Shown here: one piece after another, positions 12,491 through 22,757 of the stretch
How positions within the stretch are numbered: position 1 is the first letter of the stretch
Layout: each line of letters starts with the position of its first letter
Assembly: GCA_022393335.1 (NCBI GenBank)
Contig: JAJEKB010021338.1
Coordinates: forward strand, 65,952 to 129,951
Source of the DNA: Macrotrachela quadricornifera
Taxonomy: Eukaryota; Rotifera; Eurotatoria; Philodinida; Philodinidae
Direction of reading: 5' to 3'
Length of the DNA: 64,000 nt
The notes under the pieces: generated by a model
Databases searched by the model: none
The model's input: only the letters and a program-made list of their open reading frames with translations
What the model was told of the DNA's origin: nothing
Program-made: the position numbers and the translations under genes

Positions 12491-13758
12491 TATTCAAAAA
12501 AAAAATATCGTACTCTGATGGTATTAAAAAATTGCTTAAATTTCATTGTTCTGACCGTATTGAACATGAACCATCATTGCCAATCTATTTAACGTATTGA
12601 ATGCTAGAGTAATATATTCGTAAATTTTGAAATCATGTGCAAATTTATTCATCTTCAATTTTTTGTAAACAAAGACGGATTTTTAGTTGATTTTTTGGAA
12701 TATGATTTTAGTCTGAACATCCGAAAATAAATAAAATTTTGATAGTAAATCCTGTAGTTTTCTTTAAGTTATTATTTTTACTTTAGACTTTGTATAAAAG
12801 TTTTCTACTAGACAACATTTATTAAACAAATCTCTTTTTCTCTAATACCCTATTAAATTTATATACAAAAAGAAAAAACTTTCCAAAACAAAATATCAAC
12901 GATTATAATGCGAGTCTACACATAAATAAAAACATATCTTAACGTCCATTATCAACAGTTTTTCATTCATTAACCTTGATCTAAAGCTAAAGCTAATACA
13001 TAATTCGATGTATCTTCATCTGTTCTTTCTCAAGATAAAAGCCGCATTTCTCTATCTTGTTTCTATCACGAGTTATTTGAAAAATATCCACATTCTTTAT
13101 TTTTTCTGCATAGGCATTAATAATACCCTTTTAAGTTTAGTTTTGTGTATAATGCACTAATAAAGAACAAATACAATATTGATATACACGTGTAGATATA
13201 TTTTTGGTCAATGTAATACATACGCATGAATATCTTCTAGTCATGAAGACTTTTTATTTATTGAGAGTAATAATCTAATTACATAAAATAATTTAACAGT
13301 GTCAGTTATTTTAAACTATTACAGATTAGTTAATATAAATCATAGAAACTAGATGATTTTTATAATGTTCTCTATTATCGTTTAAATTATAGTTATCAAA
13401 TGGACTTTTTGATCATATTACATCACATACAAATAGATACAGATAAATCTTCTACTCTAACTTGATTTGTATTGTTATTTCATCAATCTAGAGCTAAATA
13501 TAAATTTACGAATGTTACTCAAAAGATTTTCTTAAAGTATTTTTTTCTCTAAATCATGTTAAATAGTAGAGATAATTTTTCTATGATATTATATTAATAG
13601 ATTGACTTTTTGACATTCAATACTTTTATTTTTTTTTCCCTCTCTCTCTCTCTCGTTTAAATATGATTGTTATCAATTAAAGGATTATAACATAGCAGCT
13701 GGACAAAATCACATATCAATATCATTATTAAAAATATTAAACATATCAATAGAATAAA
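12491..13758. other. Intergenic region upstream of the C2 gene
   Basis: AT-rich non-coding DNA. A CT dinucleotide run lies at about 13640-13654, roughly 100 bp before the start codon at 13759. A string at about 12942 (TTAACGTCCAT) resembles the reverse-complemented end of the mariner-type MITE at 11626 and could be a stray end. Nothing else is recognised. Confidence 0.4.
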
Positions 13759-15375
13759 ATGATAACAACAATGATTTTTTCCATGATACCTCTACATCCT
13801 TATGCTTTTGCTATTATTATTAGTATTATTTTATTAACAATTTTATTCATTATATTTATTTGTATATCACTTTATGTACATTTATCATGTAAAAAACGTA
13901 AAACTGAAGCTGCTATTGCTGAAAAACGTTTATTATATTCATCACCTGCATCAATAACATCAAATCGTTTTATTTTTCCATTATCAAAATTATCAAATAC
14001 AAATATAGAAGAAAAATCTACACCTAAAATAATCTGTGAAAAATTAACATCATTTTCTATTAATGAACTTCCATCAAATTATAAAACATTTGATTTAACT
14101 AAACGTTATCGTCAAACTTCATCATCGGATTCATCATATACAAATTCAATTCAACATTATTCTCAACCACAATCATTTTCATTTGGTACAATTCAATCAA
14201 AATTTAAACCTATGCATTCAACATCATCATCATCAATATTATCTCATAATAATGAAATAAAAAATTCGGAAGAATTATCAATACAATCATCTGATTCTGA
14301 TGATATAGATACAGAATCCATTACTCCAACAACATCATCATTAGAATATACTCTTACTGATTTATTTCGTATTGATTTAATTTATAAATTATTTTATTCA
14401 ATAAATAATAATCAACTTTTATTTCAAATTATACGAATAACACCAATGCAATTATTAATTGAACAATATTTTTCTTCATTTAGTTGTAAAATTCGTTTAT
14501 TTACAAATAATGATAAACATAAAAATAAAAAATTTTATTCAAAAAATGATCCAATTAATGAAGTATTTCAATTTGATTTAGATCAATATAATATTGAAAA
14601 TAGTTATTTAAAAATAAATATATTAGGATATCATAAAAATGATAAACCTATTGAAATAGGTCAAACTGTACTTGTTATTAATCAATATAATTATAGTCCA
14701 AATATTGATTTAACAACATCTGAACAATATACAAAATCTATTCAAATTTATGAAAATCGAATTGATATGATCATTCGACAACAGGTTAAATTAAATGATA
14801 TTGTTTCAAAAAAAAAATTTATTTAATTAACCTTTTTATTTCTTTAAGGCTAAAACTGAAAATGAAGCTCGTGCATTAATTTGTTTAGGTTATGAAGATG
14901 ATCGATGTCTATTACATGTTGGTTTAATTAAAATACTTGGTATTCAATATCTTCTTAAACAACCTGCAAGTCATTTTCATTATCGAGGTAAAAAAGATTT
15001 TCTAAATTTTTTTTATTAAAAATTAATTTATTAGTAGATCAAATACAAATAAAAATTTGTATAATAATTGATGGACATATAACTGAAAAAAGAAAATCAA
15101 AATTAATTCCAATTATGAAAGGTATTTGTACATTTAGTACATCATTTCATTTTGATTATATTTCACTTCATAAAACATCTGTACGTATAACAATATGTTA
15201 TCGACGATCATTAATTAGTTCACATAGTAAATCAATATCAATGATTGAATTTGGTTCAACACAATTAAAAAGTCAACAAATTTTTCAACATTGGACAGAT
15301 ACTTTATCGGCACCGAATCGATCACATGTTCATTGGCATACACTTGAACCAATTAGTGCAAACAATGAAAATTAG
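13759..15375 (+). CDS. Synaptotagmin-like membrane protein with two C2 domains
   Basis: Three exons (13759-14784, 14849-14987, 15035-15375) give 501 residues. A hydrophobic segment at residues about 13-40 (rich in Ile, Leu and Phe) is followed by the basic stop-transfer CKKRK, then a Ser-rich linker of about 150 residues. A first C2-like domain covers about 190-340, and a second about 345-500. The second ends QHWTDTL...HVHWHTL, like the C-terminal helix of synaptotagmin C2B domains. The usual Asp clusters that bind calcium are not visible in either domain, so calcium-independent membrane or protein binding is likely. That pattern recalls synaptotagmin 14/16-type members. An alternative start is the Met five codons downstream. 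The exact subfamily cannot be set by eye. Confidence 0.75.
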
Positions 15376-15433
15376 AATTATTTTCTTTTTGATTATTTCA
15401 TATTTTCTAATTTCCAAAATAAACAGAGAAATA

Positions 15434-16529
15434 TAAGGTGATGTGCAAAACAAACTTGACCATTTTAGTATGATTACTGTACTTATCCATTTTCATATTT
15501 TTAAGAAAGGGGCCCATATTACTAGAAAGTCTAAAAAAATTAGCACAGGAAACCATGTTTCAAATCCTATTTCGTTCGTTCTTAGGAGGCCGCAATGGTT
15601 GAGTGATTACGTTGCTTGACACGTACCCACAAGGCACTGTGTTCAAATCTCATCTATGAAATGACCCTGAACAAGTCATTAACGACTAACGTTGTCTCAA
15701 ATGATTCATTCTACATGAATCATTCATGCTGATTGTATCTTTAGTCAGTATGTTGGACGGAGGAGGGTGCAGCTACCGCCGTCTGTAAAAGGAAAAGACG
15801 ATAGAACCCGACTGCATGTGAAAAACTAGTAATCACAATCACGACTGGCCCCAACGGGCGATAAGCCTGTAGAATGTTTTTATTATCATCATTCTTAGAT
15901 GAAATAGCAGTCAAATATCTTGCTTTCATAGGATTTAAAAAATCAATCAGACATCTTGAGTCGGGTTTTTTCACTTTTTTCGTTCAAAAGTTCTTCGATA
16001 TTATCATATTGGGTTTCAGTGCGATGACCAGACTGGCCATTCAAGTAACCCAGTTACTATTTTTGTGATGAACAAATAGTTTTTCATGAATTTCTTTCAC
16101 TGTCGTTTCGCTATTTCGACGAATAATCTAGTCAATCGCTATACTAGCTCATTTGCTGATTGCATGGGAAAAACCATTACCGTCTTAATATTCAAGAGAG
16201 TTTGCTTGAGTCAATCTCTTACTACTGTGTTTCAAAGTGAACAATAGAATTCTTGTTTTACGGTGAACGAAATGAGCTAATTGTATGCCGTTATTCCTAT
16301 AGTGTAGTATAGGAAATTTTCACGTTTGACACAGTCGCCATCAAAGATGCAGATAGGAGAAATATTATTCAGAAGACACGTTAGCAAATTTTTTTATGTT
16401 AGTAATGTCACCTAAGAGAACCACAAACTAACCATTAAAGAATCGGTTCAAAAAGTCTAGAGGTGAACTTGCAAAGTGTCCAACATCACAATCAGTTTTT
16501 GACCAAGGTTTTTTGCACACCACTGGATA
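15434..16529. mobile_element. Mariner-like relic carrying a SINE
   Basis: The left end (GGTGATGTGCAAAACAAACT from 15437) and the right end, reverse-complemented (CAGTGGTGTGCAAAAAACCT), form an imperfect inverted repeat, with TA at or near both edges. The length of about 1.1 kb without the SINE's 306 bp would suit a deleted mariner. I looked for transposase on both strands between 15.9 and 16.5 kb and found only short, stop-broken stretches, so the family call rests on the ends. Confidence 0.4.
15586..15891 (+). mobile_element. tRNA-derived SINE
   Basis: The head (GGCCGCAATGGTTGAGTG, from about 15587) resembles a pol III box A region, and TGTTCAAATCTC (about 15640-15651) resembles box B at normal tRNA spacing. 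A unique body follows, then a TTATTATCATCA tail. An exact 7-bp duplication TTCTTAG borders it (15579-15585 and 15892-15898). Head, tail and duplication together fit a tRNA-derived SINE moved by a LINE. The tRNA of origin is not certain; the TGGTTGAGTG string suggests a Leu/Ser-type head. Confidence 0.7.
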
Positions 16530-18062
16530 CATAACAAAATGAATTCTACTATTTTTATTCAATTCAATCATTTAGTCAATGAGATATTCCATGATGTTTA
16601 TTGATAAGAATTTTGATGATGTCCAGCAAATATGATGCTCAGTAGTTATCTGAAGGAAAGAGAGATACTGAATACATTTCATAGATGACATTCAAAACTT
16701 TTTGGAAGAGAAAGTAAGGGATTATATTCATCCGAAGTAATGCAAAATATTTTTTCCAATATGATATATATGCAAAAATCTTGTTTGAAATTCATTTTCA
16801 TGTCAAGCATGGGCTTTAAAAAAACATCAATAACTAGTGAAAAAAAGGCTGTTTCATATTCAATCCAGAGACTTTTCTAAATATTTATGTCAATGAAATT
16901 GTCATTGATAATGACAGTTAGTGAACAGAAAAACATTTTTCAGACTTGATTCTAAAAATCATGATTGATCTTAATGAAGTTTTGGAAAAGAACAGTTCAA
17001 CTTATTTCTGCAGACTGTAAAGTTTACAATAAATTATCATTCATTCTAATGTAAGCATTTATTTCTTTGCACGATTCACTAGAAGCTAAATGTCTGTCAG
17101 ATTTGGTAAATACATCAATATAGTGAAGATTAAGAGTGGGTCTTTATTACGCATCTCATCGAGATCTGTGCATACAAATTTGGGGAAGTTTGTTTTGTAA
17201 ATGTCGTGCCAAATTAATAGTTTTCTTTCGTGCTTTCTGCGTTTGCCAATTCCTACATAGTATGTGATAATTCAAGGTTTTTTTTTTATATTTTGATTTT
17301 GTTGTTATCATTTTCCTTTTAATTTGTCACGTAATACGCAACCTTGATCTTTTATCATCCCTGATCTATCATTAATATCGTGCGTATTTACGTTTTACAT
17401 TGTCATTCACGATTATATCAACAATAAGATTGTATTGTCTAATATTAATCTGTTGAAGTAAACGATTCGGATTATAAGTAAGTCCCATAAAAAGAAGAAA
17501 TATCGCACTTTTATATTTTAAAGTACCTTAAAGTATATTAGAAGTATTGAGCTGTTGAAGAAAGCAGGGCAAAAATTCTCGCGAGGGGTGGCAGTCACAG
17601 AATCGTCTACTGATGAATCCACGAGTGTCCATGCATGTATCCAACTACACTAGAAGATTCAAAAGCTGCGATCATTTTGCCGTTATGATGAGACTCTAGC
17701 GACATAACTTTGTTGGTCAAAACTCACAGAGATTAGAACAAATTAACGTGAACATTTCACCGAATATTACACAGCATTCGAATGAGATATTGAAATTTGA
17801 GACATCATTCTTTACTGTCGCAAAGTCTTTTACACGGCCCGTAATACAAATTATGACAACTTTTTAATCTTAAATTCAGAAAATTTTTAAAACTTGACGT
17901 CATATCGACTTGCACAAAAAAACAAAAATCTCATTTACAATGATGAATATAATCAGTAACAGTAAGCGTACAATGATAAGCAAGAAAATTAATTTGTTAA
18001 TAGAAATTTATGTTCTATATTCTATTAAATAGTAATTTTGATGTCTAATATAATCAAGAATG
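16530..18062. other. Intergenic, nothing recognised
   Basis: No open frame of note, no inverted repeat that I could pair, and no RNA gene. It lies downstream of both the C2 gene and the receptor gene, which converge here. Confidence 0.4.
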
Positions 18063-21000
18063 TTATAATTTGAAAAAGATTAATTTTAATCTAATCAAAC
18101 GTCGATGAATATACATCATTAATTCGTTACATTCTTGTCTGTAATGAGGTGATGGTAAAATAAAAATAACAAAAATAAATGTTGCCGGAGTAAATGAAAG
18201 AAAATAACCAATAAGATAAAACCAAAATAGATGAGATGATTTATTACAATCTAATATAATTGAAATAATTAAATGTGGTATTGTTAAACTTATTATAATA
18301 AGTGGACTAATTAAAAGATGTTTATATCGTTTTAATTTAATTGTAAGATGTATCCAAAAACTTCGATTAGGATTAATACCTTTTCCTTGACGAGCAGTTG
18401 CTATAATAATACATATTGCAGAACATAAATTAATAAATAATGGAGCAAAATAATGAAAAAAAATTAAAATTGAACTATACATTTGTAACCATGGTGAATA
18501 AGTAATAACACACCAACTTCGTTGTTCTATTTTGTCTTCAAATACATGAAGATTAATTAGTTGTGGAATAAATAGACAAATATTTATAAAAAGTAATAAT
18601 ATAACAACAAATTTAGCAATTTTTTTACTTCTATTCTTATTAAAACTAATACCTTGAAATACAGAAACAGTTCGTTCAATAGCTACACAAGCATTAAGCC
18701 AATTATCTATATATAAATTCATTTTAAGTACTGGTTCAATACATAAACAATTTATATTAAGAATAAGTTGTTGAATATATCGATCAAAATAATCTTGATG
18801 AGAAAGAAAAAGAAACCAAAATTTAGCTGTACCCAAAGTTACAATAAATAATGAAACAATTGATGAAGCTAAAAGATATATTCCACAACCAACATTTTTA
18901 GAATTTTTTCTCAAAAAAGTCATTGTTGATGGAATACCATTAATAAGACCTATTACATATATTAACATTGTAATAATAACACTTACTATTACTGTAAAAG
19001 GTTGTTCAGATAATATTGTATTACGTTTAAATTCATAACCTAAGATTTCATCTAATGTTGAACCAAGACCTTTTGCATAAAATTGACATTTATTACCAAA
19101 AAAACAAGGAGAACATACACATATTTTTGTTGATGGACAAGTTGGATGATCTTGTAAACATTGTCCATTATTATCACATTGATTTGTTAGTATACATTGA
19201 AATTTTTTATCACGATTAAATTTCATACAATTAGCATGATATTCATTTGTACATAAACAAAAATGAATTTCATCAAAGAAACAATTTATATTAATATGAT
19301 TTCGACATAGATCATAATAAAATGGTATTCGTTCATATGAAATCATATGTAATATTGTTGAATTAAATAATTGTTTAATAGACGAACATTTTTGAGTTGA
19401 ATCAATCCATGTTGATATATAAAATTTTGGTGAATGTTGAAGTGCAGCAAGATAATAATCATCATTAACTTGAATAATCACCATATGAAATGGTACTGAT
19501 ATTTGAAAAGTAATTATATGTTGAAAAAGTGTCAATTTTCGAAGCATAATTGTACTGATCGGTTGTGTTGTATTGGAGAGAGTGAAAAAATACGCTACAA
19601 CATATGATGGGATATACATATTATTTAGAGAAACATCAAGTTTATATTTTTTATGTTCACAATTTTTTCCAAAAAATTCATCCGAACAAATACAAGTATA
19701 ACTACTACCAGGAATAGTTACATCAGCTGGTATACATTGACCATTATTTTGACAAATATTATCCGGACATGTTGATGTAAATAGACATCGTAGACCAAAT
19801 TTATGTATAGGACAGATACATATCGGTCGATTATTTATTAATCCAATATAAATTGAATCGGATGGACATGCTGGACGATTTATCCATATATTACACTGAA
19901 TACCTGACCAACCATAAAAACATCGACAAAATTGTTGTTCTTTATTTAAGTATTTTATACATTTACCATTGTAACAAGTAAATGAACAATTAGATGAAGA
20001 TTGAATTATATTATTTGATAAAACTAACGAAATAGCTAATCGATTAACAGGTAAAAATAGAAAATCAATTGGATAATACCAACTACCAATATATTCCATT
20101 CCATTTTTTTCATATACATCGATACGTACACTATAATTTTTTGAAATATTTTTTGGTCGTATTGAAAATAATAAATATCGATTCAATCGAATACTACAAC
20201 TTTGTTTTGCCATATATAGAAATTGATCATATGAATAAATATCTTGCATTTGATTATTTTCATCTATTAACATACTAATAATAGAATAAATACCATTTCT
20301 ATCCGTTGAACTTAATCGTAATGTAAGACTAATTCGTTCATTTTGATATTGACATAAATGACCATAATAACCAGAAGGACAAATACAAGCATCTTTATAA
20401 TAATTATTTTCAGACCAAATACTAATAATAAGTCCACGATTGCAATACCATGGCCATATATTATTTTCATTTGGAATGGGAATAATATTTAAGCTCGAAT
20501 GTTGTTCTATTTGTTTATGAATAATTTCATTGATGACATTATTTTCTAATCGAGGAAAGATATGTGAATTATACACGGAAAACTGTTGAACATGACGATT
20601 TTCCGCTTCACTTAGTCCACAAAGAACCTCTTCAATATCTGTACGATTATATTCTAGTTCTTTATGACATGTGAATTTAGGATAATTTTTGCAAAAATTT
20701 TCATCATCATCTAATAAACAATCATTTTCACCATCACATAAATTAGATGATTTTATGCATGAAGAATCATTTTGACAACGAAATCGATTAGAAAATTCTT
20801 GAGTAGGATATCGATGTCGACATTCATCTTGTTCATCTGCTGCTCCAAGACAATCATCATTTATTTTATCATTAACAAGATTATGAGATAAACAAATTAT
20901 TGTATAATTAATAGGAGATATACATGCATAAGTTCCTAAAGGACATATTTGTCGATTACAATTATTTTCATCTTGTCCATAAGTACATGCCCAATAACCA

Positions 21001-22757
21001 TCACAACGTGTATACATATTATTACACCACCAATCTGGACAATTAGATTCATCATTTAGTTCATTTCCATCATTATCCATGAAATAATATTCTTCAATAC
21101 CATTACAAAATTTTTGAAATAATATTTCATTATCAATTAATTTATTATTATATAAACAAATCTCGGATTTCAATATAGAAGACCAACATGGTTCTTCTTC
21201 ATGACATTGCATTCGATATGAATGATTAAGTAGACAACTATTATTATATTTCTCATCATCTTCACCAATACAATCTTGTTTTTTATCCAAAATACGTCTA
21301 GTAGAAATGACTTTCAATGAATTTTCACATTTATATAATGATGGATGATTATTATATTTTATTTCATTATCTATAATAGGATAATTAACTAAACATCGAC
21401 GAAAATATTCTTTCATTATAAAAGTAATAGATTTCCAAATGTTATCACTACCTGTACGCATTTCCAATTCTAAAGTATCTACTTTTAGACATGTAAGATT
21501 TTCATAAACTAAATCAGGTATTATAGAATCACATAATTGTTGATCATAGCAAATATAATCAGGTAGAAAAGTTTCATTCAAATATGGTTTTAAATGAATA
21601 TTTTCAAAAAATAAACGAATATGATTGGAATAAACTGAAATAGCCGGAAATTGAAAAAAATGATCACAATCTTTCAGAAACTCATAAATTAAATCGTTTG
21701 TTAACAATACATTACATAAATTTTCATTAATCGATTCAACAAGACGAGTAAGACAAACCATAGCAGTCCAACAATTATCTGTTAGATTACCTTGAACTAA
21801 CATTGACTCTATTAATAATGTATCACGTCCATTATAACATCCATTCAATTCACTAACACATTGACCATCTCCACATGAAAACATATCACCATATGGTCCA
21901 CATGAATGTTCTTCACAATGAAATGCTGGATCTTGAAAACATTCATTATAGTAAAAAGCAGATTGTACATTATCTGATCGATCAAGACAATCTGCAATAC
22001 CTTCACCATCTTCCCATAAATCTTTTGAAATACATAATCCATTATGACATTGATATTCATCTTCTTTACATTGATGTATTTCCATATTAATGCAAAATTC
22101 TTCATCAAGACCTTCATCAAAACAATCAATAGATCCATCACATATTTCACGCCAATCAAGACACCATGGTTGTCCATTACGATGACATTTTAGAAGAATA
22201 TAACATGGTACTTCAACTAATATATCATATGGTCTTTTTTCAAGAAATGCACTTTTAACAATATAATCAAAAGATCTTTGTTTACTAAATTTAAATGAAT
22301 ATTGACATTGAGAACCAAACCATGGTTCAGTACAATTATAGATATATTCATTTAATGAAAAATATGGTTCATTTAAATAAAATTCATATCGTTCAACTAA
22401 TTCAATTGGAATTGACCATGAAAGAAGTTGTTTGGAAGTAATATTATCTATATATAATTCTTTAAAACTTATTTTTTGAAAATTTCGATTGATAAAAGTA
22501 TTAAATAATTCATCAAATTTATTTGCTGGACGAAAACAATATGAAATAATTTCATCAACAACATTTGATAAATGTTGATAAGCAGGTTCTTCATGATAAA
22601 TATAATAATTTAAACAATCATATTGTAAAGAATTACGTATATTTGTTTGTTCTGTATTGTAAATATTTAATTGACCAACATTTATTGTCAATTGAAAAAC
22701 CACTATTAAAAGAAGCTGAAAAACTATTTTATCTTTTTCAAATAGTATTATACTCAT
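18063..22757 (-). CDS. Large orphan seven-helix receptor with LDLa and EGF ectodomain
   Basis: A single uninterrupted frame encodes 1564 residues. A hydrophobic N-terminus (residues about 10-28) looks like a signal peptide. Cys-rich LDL-receptor class A modules follow: CLDWREICDGSIDCFDEG (about 200), ECQ/CHNGLC (about 240), a third near 285-310, and three more between about 590 and 720 (for example CIKSSNLCDGENDCLLDDDE). EGF-like modules come next, including CICPSGYYGHLC, CRCFYGWSGIQC, CICSDEFFGKNC and CVCSPCFFGNKC, up to about residue 1235. The rest is seven hydrophobic helices (about 1250-1540) of rhodopsin-like type, with AIERT in the place of the DRY motif after helix 3. The role is probably surface sensing or adhesion. 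No ligand can be inferred. The lack of introns contrasts with neighbouring genes. Confidence 0.85.
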   Translation of the reverse strand: MSIILFEKDKIVFQLLLIVVFQLTINVGQLNIYNTEQTNIRNSLQYDCLNYYIYHEEPAYQHLSNVVDEIISYCFRPANKFDELFNTFINRNFQKISFKELYIDNITSKQLLSWSIPIELVERYEFYLNEPYFSLNEYIYNCTEPWFGSQCQYSFKFSKQRSFDYIVKSAFLEKRPYDILVEVPCYILLKCHRNGQPWCLDWREICDGSIDCFDEGLDEEFCINMEIHQCKEDEYQCHNGLCISKDLWEDGEGIADCLDRSDNVQSAFYYNECFQDPAFHCEEHSCGPYGDMFSCGDGQCVSELNGCYNGRDTLLIESMLVQGNLTDNCWTAMVCLTRLVESINENLCNVLLTNDLIYEFLKDCDHFFQFPAISVYSNHIRLFFENIHLKPYLNETFLPDYICYDQQLCDSIIPDLVYENLTCLKVDTLELEMRTGSDNIWKSITFIMKEYFRRCLVNYPIIDNEIKYNNHPSLYKCENSLKVISTRRILDKKQDCIGEDDEKYNNSCLLNHSYRMQCHEEEPCWSSILKSEICLYNNKLIDNEILFQKFCNGIEEYYFMDNDGNELNDESNCPDWWCNNMYTRCDGYWACTYGQDENNCNRQICPLGTYACISPINYTIICLSHNLVNDKINDDCLGAADEQDECRHRYPTQEFSNRFRCQNDSSCIKSSNLCDGENDCLLDDDENFCKNYPKFTCHKELEYNRTDIEEVLCGLSEAENRHVQQFSVYNSHIFPRLENNVINEIIHKQIEQHSSLNIIPIPNENNIWPWYCNRGLIISIWSENNYYKDACICPSGYYGHLCQYQNERISLTLRLSSTDRNGIYSIISMLIDENNQMQDIYSYDQFLYMAKQSCSIRLNRYLLFSIRPKNISKNYSVRIDVYEKNGMEYIGSWYYPIDFLFLPVNRLAISLVLSNNIIQSSSNCSFTCYNGKCIKYLNKEQQFCRCFYGWSGIQCNIWINRPACPSDSIYIGLINNRPICICPIHKFGLRCLFTSTCPDNICQNNGQCIPADVTIPGSSYTCICSDEFFGKNCEHKKYKLDVSLNNMYIPSYVVAYFFTLSNTTQPISTIMLRKLTLFQHIITFQISVPFHMVIIQVNDDYYLAALQHSPKFYISTWIDSTQKCSSIKQLFNSTILHMISYERIPFYYDLCRNHININCFFDEIHFCLCTNEYHANCMKFNRDKKFQCILTNQCDNNGQCLQDHPTCPSTKICVCSPCFFGNKCQFYAKGLGSTLDEILGYEFKRNTILSEQPFTVIVSVIITMLIYVIGLINGIPSTMTFLRKNSKNVGCGIYLLASSIVSLFIVTLGTAKFWFLFLSHQDYFDRYIQQLILNINCLCIEPVLKMNLYIDNWLNACVAIERTVSVFQGISFNKNRSKKIAKFVVILLLFINICLFIPQLINLHVFEDKIEQRSWCVITYSPWLQMYSSILIFFHYFAPLFINLCSAICIIIATARQGKGINPNRSFWIHLTIKLKRYKHLLISPLIIISLTIPHLIISIILDCNKSSHLFWFYLIGYFLSFTPATFIFVIFILPSPHYRQECNELMMYIHRRLIRLKLIFFKL

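Noticed and set aside
15586..15660. A functional tRNA gene
   Set aside because: The box A and B-like head does not close a proper acceptor stem and is followed by a repeat-type body with target duplications, so it is a SINE head.
21845..22177. A 110-codon minus frame overlapping the receptor gene
   Set aside because: It is a shifted-frame shadow of the Cys-rich receptor coding sequence.
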